Shown here: piece after piece, positions 41,641 through 47,809 of the stretch | Layout: every line of letters starts with the position of its first letter | Position numbering within the stretch: the first letter of the stretch is position 1 | Assembly (NCBI GenBank): GCA_964348525.1 | Contig: CAYGCY010000001.1 | Location: 54,032-118,031 of the forward strand | Length of the DNA: 64,000 nt | Origin: 12-FULL-44-12b sp964348525 | GTDB lineage: Bacteria; Patescibacteriota; Minisyncoccia; Phycocordibacterales; Zambryskibacteraceae | Reading direction: 5' to 3' | Program-made: the position numbers and the translations under genes | Notes under the pieces: model-generated | The model's database searches: none | Seen by the model: only the letters and a program-made list of their open reading frames with translations | Told to the model about the DNA's origin: nothing

Positions 41641-42042
41641 ATGAAAATATTTCTTTCGTACAGGTTCACAGGCGAAGACCCAGTAGAACTCAAGGAAAGT
41701 TTAGGGAAAATTTTGGCTACTCTCAGGGTGGGCAATAAACATGAAGTCTATTGTTCTTTTGAAGATGAGTTATGGTTTCGTGAGAAAAACCGTACGAACA
41801 AGGAAATAATGGAGCACGCTTTTCAAAAATTAGATAATTCTGATTTACTCCTTGCATACATAAAATCTGACGAAAAAAGTGAAGGAATGCTTGTTGAAAT
41901 TGGATATGTAATTGGGAAAGGAAAACCCTTTGCCTTGGCTCTAAAAAGGGGAGTCAAAACTACTTCAATACAACAAATGGCAAACCCACTAATTGAATTT
42001 GATACTTTAGACGATTTGTGTGAAAAATTAAAAATTTTTTAA
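41641..42042 (+). CDS. Nucleoside 2-deoxyribosyltransferase-like protein
   Basis: The 133-residue protein starts MKIFLSYRFTGEDP and contains LDNSDLLLAYIKSDEKSEGMLVE followed by IGYVIGKGKP, resembling the nucleoside 2-deoxyribosyltransferase / DNPH1 fold, where the Glu in GMLVEIG is the expected nucleophile. Such enzymes cleave or transfer the base of deoxynucleosides or their monophosphates. The N-terminus also recalls TIR domains (FLSYRF), a related Rossmann-like fold, so a NAD-directed role is an alternative. The gene stands alone after the rpoD cluster. Confidence 0.6.
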   Translation: MKIFLSYRFTGEDPVELKESLGKILATLRVGNKHEVYCSFEDELWFREKNRTNKEIMEHAFQKLDNSDLLLAYIKSDEKSEGMLVEIGYVIGKGKPFALALKRGVKTTSIQQMANPLIEFDTLDDLCEKLKIF

Positions 42043-42048
42043 AACAAA

Positions 42049-42076
42049 CGGCCCGCTCTTATTTGAGAGCGGGCCG
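42049..42076. terminator. Bidirectional terminator between 41641 gene and 42094 cassette
   Basis: 11-bp perfect stem CGGCCCGCTCT/AGAGCGGGCCG with loop TATTTG. Confidence 0.88.
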
Positions 42077-42093
42077 GAGTGTAGAGCGACGCG

Positions 42094-42297
42094 TCACTTT
42101 GCCGCTGATATTGACCGAGTGATTCTCTGGTGGATTGTCCACGTCGTCACGACAATCACCATAAGCCAGATTGTCGCCACGATGATCTTTGCGCCAATCG
42201 GGTCCTGCGCCCCTTCGGCAAACGGGCGCGCAAAGCGCATCGCCTGCGTGCCCGGGACAAACAACAGGAGAGCCGACAACATGAGGGACTTTTTCAT
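42094..42297 (-). CDS. Small exported or membrane cassette protein, 67 residues
   Basis: The product begins with a signal peptide-like segment (MKKSLMLSALLLFVPGTQAM) and has a second hydrophobic segment (IGAKIIVATIWLMVIVVTTW, about 34-53) followed by a short basic tail. The layout recalls small TrbC/VirB2-like pilin subunits (signal, one or two hydrophobic helices), but no motif proves this. GGGGAGA (42307-42313) lies 9 nt before the ATG. It has its own promoter and shares a terminator with the gene before it. Confidence 0.7.
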   Translation of the reverse strand: MKKSLMLSALLLFVPGTQAMRFARPFAEGAQDPIGAKIIVATIWLMVIVVTTWTIHQRITRSISAAK

Positions 42298-42348
42298 CTT
42301 TTCTTGTCTCCCCGTGACAGGGTCACGATTAAGGTTCTGCTATCAAAT

Positions 42349-42377
42349 ATGCTAGCATATTTGTAATACTATGTCAA
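42349..42377 (-). promoter_or_regulatory. Sigma70-type promoter of the 42094 cassette
   Basis: On the minus strand TTGACA (42372-42377), 17-nt spacer, TAGCAT (42349-42354). Confidence 0.7.
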
Positions 42378-42404
42378 TAGTTAAAATATGGCTAAAAACA
42401 AGGG

Positions 42405-43943
42405 TTAATTAGTTTGCTCTACCAATTTATTAAAAACTTTAAAAAGTTCAACCATCGCAAGGGTATCAACTTTACAATATTCGAGCATTTCTTTTTTCTT
42501 GTTTTCAACTTCTTTCCCTGTAATTTCGCCTGAAGTTATTTTCCTGTAAGCCTCTATTGCATCAGTTCCATTTTTTACTCCGAGATTTTCATAGGATAAG
42601 TGGGGGACCAATACGGGTAAAACTTTTTTTATGGAAGATCTTCCTTTGAAATCTGGGTGCACATAGTGCTGATTTTCAACAATGTCCATAAGGTCATAAG
42701 TTCTTTCAACTACACTTTCAAAAAACTTTTTGTGTTCAGGCCTTATTTCAGCAAGCTCTTTATTTCGGCTGTTCTCGAAATTTTTATACCATGAAATTAC
42801 ACTACCTTTCGACCCTATGTTTGTAGATAAACTTTCAGATATTTTTTGGGATGGGTCGCCATCCAAAATTAAACATTCATAATGTTCCGGTTCCGAATTT
42901 TTGTCACGAAGTACATGGAGAGAATACTGAAAAACAATATGCTGGTATGGACGATAGCCGTTAAATGGGGGGATAGCTGTTGGGTATGTTTCGTAGTCTA
43001 GAAAATATAGAGGGAATTCAAGCTGACCAAGTTCCTCTTTGATTGTTTCCAAATTCACTAAGGGTTTTTTATTTTTGTGTACTAAAACTTGGTTAAGCTT
43101 TTTATTTTTGAGCCGGTCATCTATTGGAATATCAGAAACATGTAGGATGTTTTCATTTAGCAGTTGGCCTAAATACGACTTACTGTTACCGATTCTATTT
43201 AGATCATGCACGCTATACGCCGGAACATCAGGATTGCTTATTGAAAAAGTAGTGCAGTGAGCTGATCTGCCTTTGTAATAGCAAGGGCAAGGGGAGGGCA
43301 ACCTTTTAGTCTTAGAAATATCCTCAAAAGCTCTTCCCATTTCCACCAAAGCGACAGATTTTAGTATATCCACTATCTCGGTTTTATCTTCTAGTATAAA
43401 AAGCTGGCTAAAATCCAAGTCGCCTTTCCTTACATACTTTTTATTTAGCCTGACTAGATATTTTTTATTTAATTGAAGTCCTGAAAGTTCACAGACATTT
43501 GCTTGAAAAGCTAAATCGTACTCAAATTGCTCTTCTTTTTTCCTATTCTTTTTAGTTTTGCCGTCCTCGCCCTCCTCTTCTGTGGAAGACATTTTTATTT
43601 CGTACAAATCGTACTTTCCGGCCTTGTCGTTCCACTTTAATACATCAGTAGCCGCCAGAAACTTGTCTGTAATAAAAACAGCTTGGAAAATTATGGGAGT
43701 CTTCTCGCTAATTAGTTTTTTAGTTAATTGACTAGCGTTCTCACTCCTTCTTTCTACAAGAAAACCATTCGGAAACATTCCTCTTGCCAATTCCTCAACC
43801 TCATTGCCCGCAACAGCTAAAGACTTTTCAAATTCCGATACCTCAAACTGGTTGTAAATTTCTGGTTCATGGATTTTAATCCATACATTGTTCGGGCACT
43901 CTTTGTAAGATATGAAGTCTGTTTTTGTCAGACGAATATTCAT
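42405..43943 (-). CDS. DUF2779-type protein: RecB/Cas4-like nuclease plus DEDD exonuclease-like domain
   Basis: The 512-residue protein has an N-terminal PD-(D/E)XK-like half: an early SYKECPNNVWIK, FQAVFITDKFLAATDVLKW and YDLYEIKMSS as the acidic core, and Cys residues (KECP, PCPCYYKGRSAHC) that may bind an Fe-S cluster as in Cas4/AddB. The C-terminal half (about 300-512) matches DUF2779: LYFLDYETYPTAIPPFNGYRPYQ, then ISWYKNFEN and EYCKVDTLAMVELFKVF, a DEDD-type RNase H fold. It may be a DNA repair or defence nuclease; no CRISPR or partner helicase is nearby. The DsbA-like gene is just upstream. Confidence 0.75.
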   Translation of the reverse strand: MNIRLTKTDFISYKECPNNVWIKIHEPEIYNQFEVSEFEKSLAVAGNEVEELARGMFPNGFLVERRSENASQLTKKLISEKTPIIFQAVFITDKFLAATDVLKWNDKAGKYDLYEIKMSSTEEEGEDGKTKKNRKKEEQFEYDLAFQANVCELSGLQLNKKYLVRLNKKYVRKGDLDFSQLFILEDKTEIVDILKSVALVEMGRAFEDISKTKRLPSPCPCYYKGRSAHCTTFSISNPDVPAYSVHDLNRIGNSKSYLGQLLNENILHVSDIPIDDRLKNKKLNQVLVHKNKKPLVNLETIKEELGQLEFPLYFLDYETYPTAIPPFNGYRPYQHIVFQYSLHVLRDKNSEPEHYECLILDGDPSQKISESLSTNIGSKGSVISWYKNFENSRNKELAEIRPEHKKFFESVVERTYDLMDIVENQHYVHPDFKGRSSIKKVLPVLVPHLSYENLGVKNGTDAIEAYRKITSGEITGKEVENKKKEMLEYCKVDTLAMVELFKVFNKLVEQTN

Positions 43944-43944
43944 T

Positions 43945-44631
43945 TTATAGACTCAAAAGCGAATTGAGTTGGATTTTCAATGCTTCTGCCCTTACTGCCC
44001 CTTGTATTGGTATTTTTCTTTCATTGGGCCCTAGGATTATTGAATATGGCGTACCTTGCCCGCCAGCTGCTACAGCATCTTTATATTGTTGTTCTACTGT
44101 TTCTACCATCTTTCCGCTTTTCAAACATTCTGTAAATTTGGTTTTGTCTAAACCCACGCTAGATGCTAAGTCGGGGAGTGTCGCTATGTCGAAACTGTCG
44201 TTCGATTTTGTTGTTTGATAAAGCTTGTTTGTAAACTGCCAGAAGCCGTCATTGCCTCCAATTTCTGCGGCGCACTCCATTGCTTGAGATTCATATTTTG
44301 CTTTAGTATGTAGGCTTTCGATGGGGAAGTGTCTATATACCCAAGCTATTTTTCCGGACAATTCTTTATCCGCCATTATTTCGTTCATTGTCTCGTGGAA
44401 TACTTTGCAGTAAGGACATTCAGGATCTGAATACTCTATGATGGTTATTTTCGCATCTCTCGGTCCCTGTATGTGGTCTTCTGCGCTTACTGGTTTTATA
44501 ATTATTTCTTCTTGGGGGCTTGTATCAGGAATATTTTTAAGAGGAACTTGTTTTTTAGATAAATACAAACCACCTCCCACAAATGCGCCCGCAATAATAA
44601 TTGAACCACCTAGTATTAAAGTGTTTTTCAT
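43945..44631 (-). CDS. DsbA-family thiol-disulfide oxidoreductase, membrane-anchored
   Basis: The 228-residue protein has an N-terminal membrane anchor (LILGGSIIIAGAFVGGGLYL, residues 4-23) and a thioredoxin-fold domain with the active site PECPYCKVFHETM and the helical insert of DsbA. VGLDKTKFTECL and AAGGQGTPYSIILG (cis-Pro loop TPY) complete the fold. It should form or isomerise disulfides of exported proteins. TATAAT lies 9 nt before the ATG. The DUF2779 gene begins one base after its stop, so they may share an mRNA although no functional link is obvious. Confidence 0.88.
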   Translation of the reverse strand: MKNTLILGGSIIIAGAFVGGGLYLSKKQVPLKNIPDTSPQEEIIIKPVSAEDHIQGPRDAKITIIEYSDPECPYCKVFHETMNEIMADKELSGKIAWVYRHFPIESLHTKAKYESQAMECAAEIGGNDGFWQFTNKLYQTTKSNDSFDIATLPDLASSVGLDKTKFTECLKSGKMVETVEQQYKDAVAAGGQGTPYSIILGPNERKIPIQGAVRAEALKIQLNSLLSL

Positions 44632-44640
44632 AGTTTAGGA

Positions 44641-44646
44641 ATTATA
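44641..44646 (-). promoter_or_regulatory. -10 hexamer TATAAT, leaderless-type, for the DsbA-like gene
   Basis: Ends 9 nt before the ATG at 44631; no Shine-Dalgarno sequence. Confidence 0.6.
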
Positions 44647-44660
44647 TAACAAATAAACAA

Positions 44661-44681
44661 AGCGAGCCCATAGGGCTCGCT
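44661..44681 (-). terminator. Terminator of the 44681 cassette
   Basis: 9-bp stem AGCGAGCCC/GGGCTCGCT with a 3-nt loop, beginning at the last base of the stop codon and followed by TTTGTTTATTTG on the minus strand. Confidence 0.82.
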
Positions 44682-44842
44682 TACTTGCGGTACATAGCTG
44701 GTTCCGGGCTCTGCTTCACTCCGTATAACCTTGGTCCAGTGAGTGCATTCGACAACACAAACAAGGCCAAATAGCCCGAACACAGAAGGAAGATGAATAC
44801 GGCTACCGCAAGAGCCTTTTTAGCATCTCGCAATATCCCCAT
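44681..44842 (-). CDS. Small single-pass membrane cassette protein, 53 residues
   Basis: An AGGAGA site 4-5 nt upstream of the ATG (44842) opens a 53-codon frame ending TAA at 44681-44683. The product MGILRDAKKALAVAVFIFLL... has one membrane helix (about 10-32) and a polar C-terminus with Tyr, Pro and Lys (GPRLYGVKQSPEPAMYRK). I know no family. The promoter is poorer than in other cassettes: TTGAAA at 44891-44896 and AATAGT 16 nt on. The frame is GC-richer than both neighbours. Confidence 0.62.
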   Translation of the reverse strand: MGILRDAKKALAVAVFIFLLCSGYLALFVLSNALTGPRLYGVKQSPEPAMYRK

Positions 44843-44898
44843 ATACTCTCCTGTAAGATTCCTTCCGTACTATTCCATATTTTATTAAATTTTCAACT

Positions 44899-45474
44899 CT
44901 ACCAAGGCATGGCATGAGTAAGCTTGTTTTCTTCCTCTTCCTCCCAGTCAGATATGTCCAGTTCTAGTTCAAAAGTTTTTGGTCCATCAGGGATGGTTAT
45001 TTTTTTGTGTTTTTTCATATGGTTATACAAATCTCTTGTTATGGAAACATCTTTTAGGCAGTATTCAATGATTTTTTCGATTTCGCCATTTTTCCACCAA
45101 GTAATTGCGTCGAGCCCTTGCCCAGATTTAGAAGTACCTAAAGTGGCGTAAGCGACATCCTGAAGTTTTATGCGTCTACCCAGTGTTTTTTGAATAGACT
45201 TCATTAGGTCTATAGATTTTATTTTAGTGAGATTGCCGGGGTAGTACTTGTCCAAAAGAGGGATATCGAAATGTTCTGAATTGTACCCAATGATGGAATC
45301 AGCCTTTTCAAAATAAGGCCACATGTCTTTAAACTCATGTTCTTGAAAAGCCCTTAAGGTGTCTGTCGAAAAATCATAAATTCCTACTACTGAGATATCA
45401 AGTTTGGCGGGGTCATTTTCCCCAACGTCGAAGAAAGTATTTTTAGTTTCTATATCGAATACAAGAGGAGCCAT
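44899..45474 (-). CDS. RNase H-like 3'-5' exonuclease (DEDD type)
   Basis: The start at 45474 gives MAPLVFDIETKNTFFDVG, with the first catalytic Asp-Glu at the very N-terminus as expected for the fold; an upstream frame adds ten residues. SIIGYNSEHFDIPLLDKYY supplies the second motif and EYCLKDVSITRDLYNHM the third (YxxxD), so the DEDD set is complete. The 191-residue size and lack of other domains fit the RNase_H_2 / predicted exonuclease group. Whether DNA or RNA is the substrate is unknown. TATAAG lies 10 nt before the ATG. Confidence 0.75.
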   Translation of the reverse strand: MAPLVFDIETKNTFFDVGENDPAKLDISVVGIYDFSTDTLRAFQEHEFKDMWPYFEKADSIIGYNSEHFDIPLLDKYYPGNLTKIKSIDLMKSIQKTLGRRIKLQDVAYATLGTSKSGQGLDAITWWKNGEIEKIIEYCLKDVSITRDLYNHMKKHKKITIPDGPKTFELELDISDWEEEEENKLTHAMPW

Positions 45475-45524
45475 AAAAATACAGCTTATAGCTTTTGGCT
45501 TCAAGCTTCAAGTTTTAAAAGAAA

Positions 45525-45552
45525 AGTGGCGCACGATGAATCGTGCGCCACT
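45525..45552 (-). terminator. Terminator of the Nudix cassette
   Basis: 12-bp perfect stem AGTGGCGCACGA/TCGTGCGCCACT with a 4-nt loop, followed by TTTTC on the minus strand. Confidence 0.88.
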
Positions 45553-45569
45553 CACAAATTTGCACAGTC

Positions 45570-46058
45570 CTAAACTTCCTTCAAAAGTGCCCCAGAATCC
45601 CACATGCGCATGAACTTGATGAGCGCCTGTTGATGGGTGCCGTAGAGGACCCTTCCCACCTTCTCGAGCTCAACCCAGTAGGGCGGAGAGACGAGGTCGG
45701 AACCGTCCTGAAGGGGAGTCGTTCGAAGCTCTCCATGACACTTCTCGAAAGAAATGGCCATGAAGCGTTTCAGATGGGCGGGGTTCGGCCTTTCCTCGTG
45801 AACAAGGATGAGCCCTTCTCCAGACTCCACACGGAGGCCGGTTTCACTCTCGAGCTCGCCTCGGAAGGTGTCTTCTGGAGAAGTGTCTTCCGTGCGACCG
45901 TCGTTGGTCCCACCAGGGAATTTTGTCTGAACAGGCTTTCTTGCCCACCTCGGATCCGTAGATCTCGAGTCTTGGACCAGCACAAAACATCTTCCAGCGT
46001 CGTCCTCCTTGAAGACGATGGCGCCAGCAAACCAATCACCGGGCATTTCGAGCCCCAC
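45570..46058 (-). CDS. Nudix-domain hydrolase, cassette gene
   Basis: The 162-residue product carries a Nudix box, KFPGGTNDGRTEDTSPEDTF then RGELESETGL, preceded by VFKEDDAGRCFVLVQDSRS as the first strands. The box keeps the G-x5-E spacing and the final E-S-E-T-G-L, but the canonical Arg-Glu before it reads Arg-Gly-Glu, so the match is slightly off and activity is uncertain. The start is either GTG 46058 or ATG 46046; neither has a strong ribosome site. Promoter TTGACT/TATACT lies upstream, with a palindrome just after the expected +1. GC-rich codon use differs from its neighbours. Confidence 0.72.
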   Translation of the reverse strand: MGLEMPGDWFAGAIVFKEDDAGRCFVLVQDSRSTDPRWARKPVQTKFPGGTNDGRTEDTSPEDTFRGELESETGLRVESGEGLILVHEERPNPAHLKRFMAISFEKCHGELRTTPLQDGSDLVSPPYWVELEKVGRVLYGTHQQALIKFMRMWDSGALLKEV

Positions 46059-46075
46059 TTTGTTCGGAGTACGTT

Positions 46076-46094
46076 ATCGGAGAATTTCTCCGAT
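46076..46094. promoter_or_regulatory. Palindrome in the Nudix cassette leader, possible operator
   Basis: ATCGGAGA-ATT-TCTCCGAT is a perfect 8-bp inverted repeat about 5 nt downstream of the predicted transcription start. It could be a repressor site or an mRNA hairpin. Confidence 0.5.
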
Positions 46095-46105
46095 TTCCGT
46101 TGACC

Positions 46106-46134
46106 AGTATAGCATATTAATATTTAGAAGTCAA
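46106..46134 (-). promoter_or_regulatory. Sigma70 promoter of the Nudix cassette
   Basis: On the minus strand TTGACT (46129-46134), 17-nt spacer, TATACT (46106-46111). Confidence 0.8.
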
Positions 46135-46174
46135 TATGGCACAAAATATCAATAAAAAGCTATGTTTTTAGTGT

Positions 46175-46180
46175 TAGAAT
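46175..46180 (+). promoter_or_regulatory. -10 hexamer TAGAAT, leaderless-type
   Basis: Ends 6 nt before the ATG at 46187, putting +1 on the start codon; no Shine-Dalgarno sequence. Confidence 0.55.
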
Positions 46181-46186
46181 TTATTT

Positions 46187-46414
46187 ATGCTAAATGTATC
46201 GGCTTCGACATTAGGTTTTCCAAAAGCACTTTTAGGGCAAGGGTTAGATTCTATATTTTGGATTTTCTTAGTGGCTTATTTGCTGGGGGCTTCGGTTTTG
46301 GTTTACCACTGGCAAAAATATGGTGGTGGGTCGAGGAAAATTTTTATTATAGAAACAATCTTTATAATAGGCTCGCTTTTGCTTTTATTTTTTACTTTTC
46401 TAGCCATTCCATAA
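46187..46414 (+). CDS. Small two-pass membrane protein, 75 residues
   Basis: The protein has two membrane helices (about 21-42, DSIFWIFLVAYLLGASVLVY, and 52-72, IFIIETIFIIGSLLLLFFTF) joined by a short basic loop (HWQKYGGGSRK). I do not recognise it. The next gene begins one base after its stop codon, so it is probably co-translated with the PH-domain membrane protein and may work with it at the membrane. The AT-rich codon use matches the core genes. Confidence 0.65.
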   Translation: MLNVSASTLGFPKALLGQGLDSIFWIFLVAYLLGASVLVYHWQKYGGGSRKIFIIETIFIIGSLLLLFFTFLAIP

Positions 46415-46415
46415 A

Positions 46416-47015
46416 ATGCTTAATTTAGACAAAGACGAACAAGTGCTTTTAGAAGTGAGAAAACATTGGTTTGTACTCGCGTATCAATCCTCTGTTTTAC
46501 TTGTTTTTGCAATCCTGCCCCCGATTTTATATGGAGCTTTCTTTTATTTATTTCCAGTAAGCTTGTCTACCTTAAGGGAATTGGAACTCGGGCCATTTTT
46601 TTATGGTCTATGGCTTTTGTGTTTGTGGGCTTACTTTTTCGTTCATTGGACCAATTATTATTTAGATGTTTGGTACATAACTCAAAAAAGAATTATTTCA
46701 ATAGACCAAATAGGAGTATTCCATAGAAAAGTATCAAACTTGGGGCTAGACAAGATTCAAGACGTATCTATCGAACAAAGGGGGATGATGCAGGCAATGC
46801 TCAAGTACGGCGATATTTTAGTAAAAACAGCAGCTGATGATAGCGCGGGCTTTTATTTGAAAGACGCAGGATATCCTGACAAAGTAAGGGAAGTCATTTT
46901 CTCACACCATTTGTATGAACACGAAAAACCAAAACATGTTTTGATAACAGATGAAGCTCCGGTCCCTCCATTCAAAACAACAAAAAAATATTCTGAAGAC
47001 CACACCTCTCTTTAG
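46416..47015 (+). CDS. Membrane protein with bacterial PH (bPH2/YdbT-like) domain
   Basis: The 199-residue protein has two membrane helices (about 20-43 and 62-82) and then a bacterial PH-type domain: YYLDVWYITQKRIISIDQIGVFHRKVSNLGLDKIQDVSIEQRGM (in pieces: WYITQKRIISID, GVFHRKVSNLGLDKIQDVSI) and GDILVKTAADDSAGFYLKDA. Such YdbS/YdbT-like proteins sit in the cytoplasmic membrane; their function is not established. The C-terminus is polar. It follows the small membrane protein directly. Confidence 0.75.
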   Translation: MLNLDKDEQVLLEVRKHWFVLAYQSSVLLVFAILPPILYGAFFYLFPVSLSTLRELELGPFFYGLWLLCLWAYFFVHWTNYYLDVWYITQKRIISIDQIGVFHRKVSNLGLDKIQDVSIEQRGMMQAMLKYGDILVKTAADDSAGFYLKDAGYPDKVREVIFSHHLYEHEKPKHVLITDEAPVPPFKTTKKYSEDHTSL

Positions 47016-47087
47016 AAGGTGCTATTTTCACAAAGTAAAAAGCTGTACCCTACACATTTATCAGAGCCCAAGCAGGGGGGCCTATTA

Positions 47088-47115
47088 TTGACAAGCTGTG
47101 TTTAATATGTATAAT
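47088..47115 (+). promoter_or_regulatory. Consensus sigma70 promoter of the 47152 cassette
   Basis: TTGACA (47088-47093), 16-nt spacer, TATAAT (47110-47115): both hexamers perfect; predicted start near 47122. Confidence 0.88.
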
Positions 47116-47151
47116 TTTTGCAGATTCAAACCCACGGAACAGGAGTAGCGT

Positions 47152-47769
47152 ATGCATGAAGGCAGAATGGTAGCTCCGATAGAAATCTTGAATGGGGTCG
47201 CAAAGGCTTTCCCGACGGGGTTTAAGAGCGGTTTGCAAAGCGTGAGAATGGCAGTTGTGCCGTTTTTCATGTCTCTACCCTCAATCGTTCTGTATCACAT
47301 TTTTCAATCACTTGGACTGTACTCGGGCCGAGTGGCAGACGAACCGATTATCAACGTCATTTTGCCGTTCATTGGTGGCGTTCATGTCTTTCTCTCTGGC
47401 GTCTTGTTTTTTAGAGAAGGAGATTACGGGGAGATGAGAAGGGCAGTAAGGTCGGGGGATAAGGAGAAGTTTCTTGATCTTGTTGAAGATCAGGTACCGA
47501 CACCTTTGCGCTTCGTCGTGTTTGTCACAGGTTCCATTGTAATCCTGTGGACGCTGACACTCTACAACGAGAGCTATTGGCGGGGACTGTTCTCTGTTCT
47601 CTCTGTCTCGTACATTGTGTCACTTATTTGGGAGGTTATCGCTGACTTCAATGACCCCGTAAACGGAGTTTGGGTCGTGAAGAACATTCCTCCTGAATGG
47701 CTTGAGGGAGCTAAGATCAAGAAACGGTGGTCTGACCAGCTTTTCAGCAAGATTTTCAAGGAGAATTAA
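47152..47769 (+). CDS. Multi-pass membrane cassette protein, 205 residues
   Basis: AGGAG (47141-47145) lies 6 nt before the ATG. The product has about four hydrophobic stretches (VRMAVVPFFMSLPSIVLYHI; INVILPFIGGVHVFLSGVLF; LRFVVFVTGSIVILWTLTLY; LFSVLSVSYIVSLIWEVI) separated by charged loops (REGDYGEMRRAVRSGDKEKF). I know no family. It is the largest membrane cassette here. A consensus promoter precedes it and a 14-bp terminator follows five bases after the stop. Codon use is more balanced in GC than the PH-domain gene before it. Confidence 0.75.
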   Translation: MHEGRMVAPIEILNGVAKAFPTGFKSGLQSVRMAVVPFFMSLPSIVLYHIFQSLGLYSGRVADEPIINVILPFIGGVHVFLSGVLFFREGDYGEMRRAVRSGDKEKFLDLVEDQVPTPLRFVVFVTGSIVILWTLTLYNESYWRGLFSVLSVSYIVSLIWEVIADFNDPVNGVWVVKNIPPEWLEGAKIKKRWSDQLFSKIFKEN

Positions 47770-47774
47770 CCAAC

Positions 47775-47804
47775 AGCCCCACCACGATAAATCGTGGTGG
47801 GGCT
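47775..47804. terminator. Bidirectional terminator between the 47152 cassette and the surface protein
   Basis: 14-bp perfect stem AGCCCCACCACGAT/ATCGTGGTGGGGCT with loop AA, then TTTCTGTT. Confidence 0.9.
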
Positions 47805-47809
47805 TTCTG

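Noticed and set aside
42094..42297. TrbC/VirB2 pilin
   Set aside because: Size and two hydrophobic segments fit, but there is no cyclisation motif and no conjugation gene nearby, so it was left as unknown.
45543..46103. 186-codon plus-strand frame
   Set aside because: It is antisense to the Nudix cassette, which has the Nudix box, promoter and terminator; the plus frame begins in the terminator.
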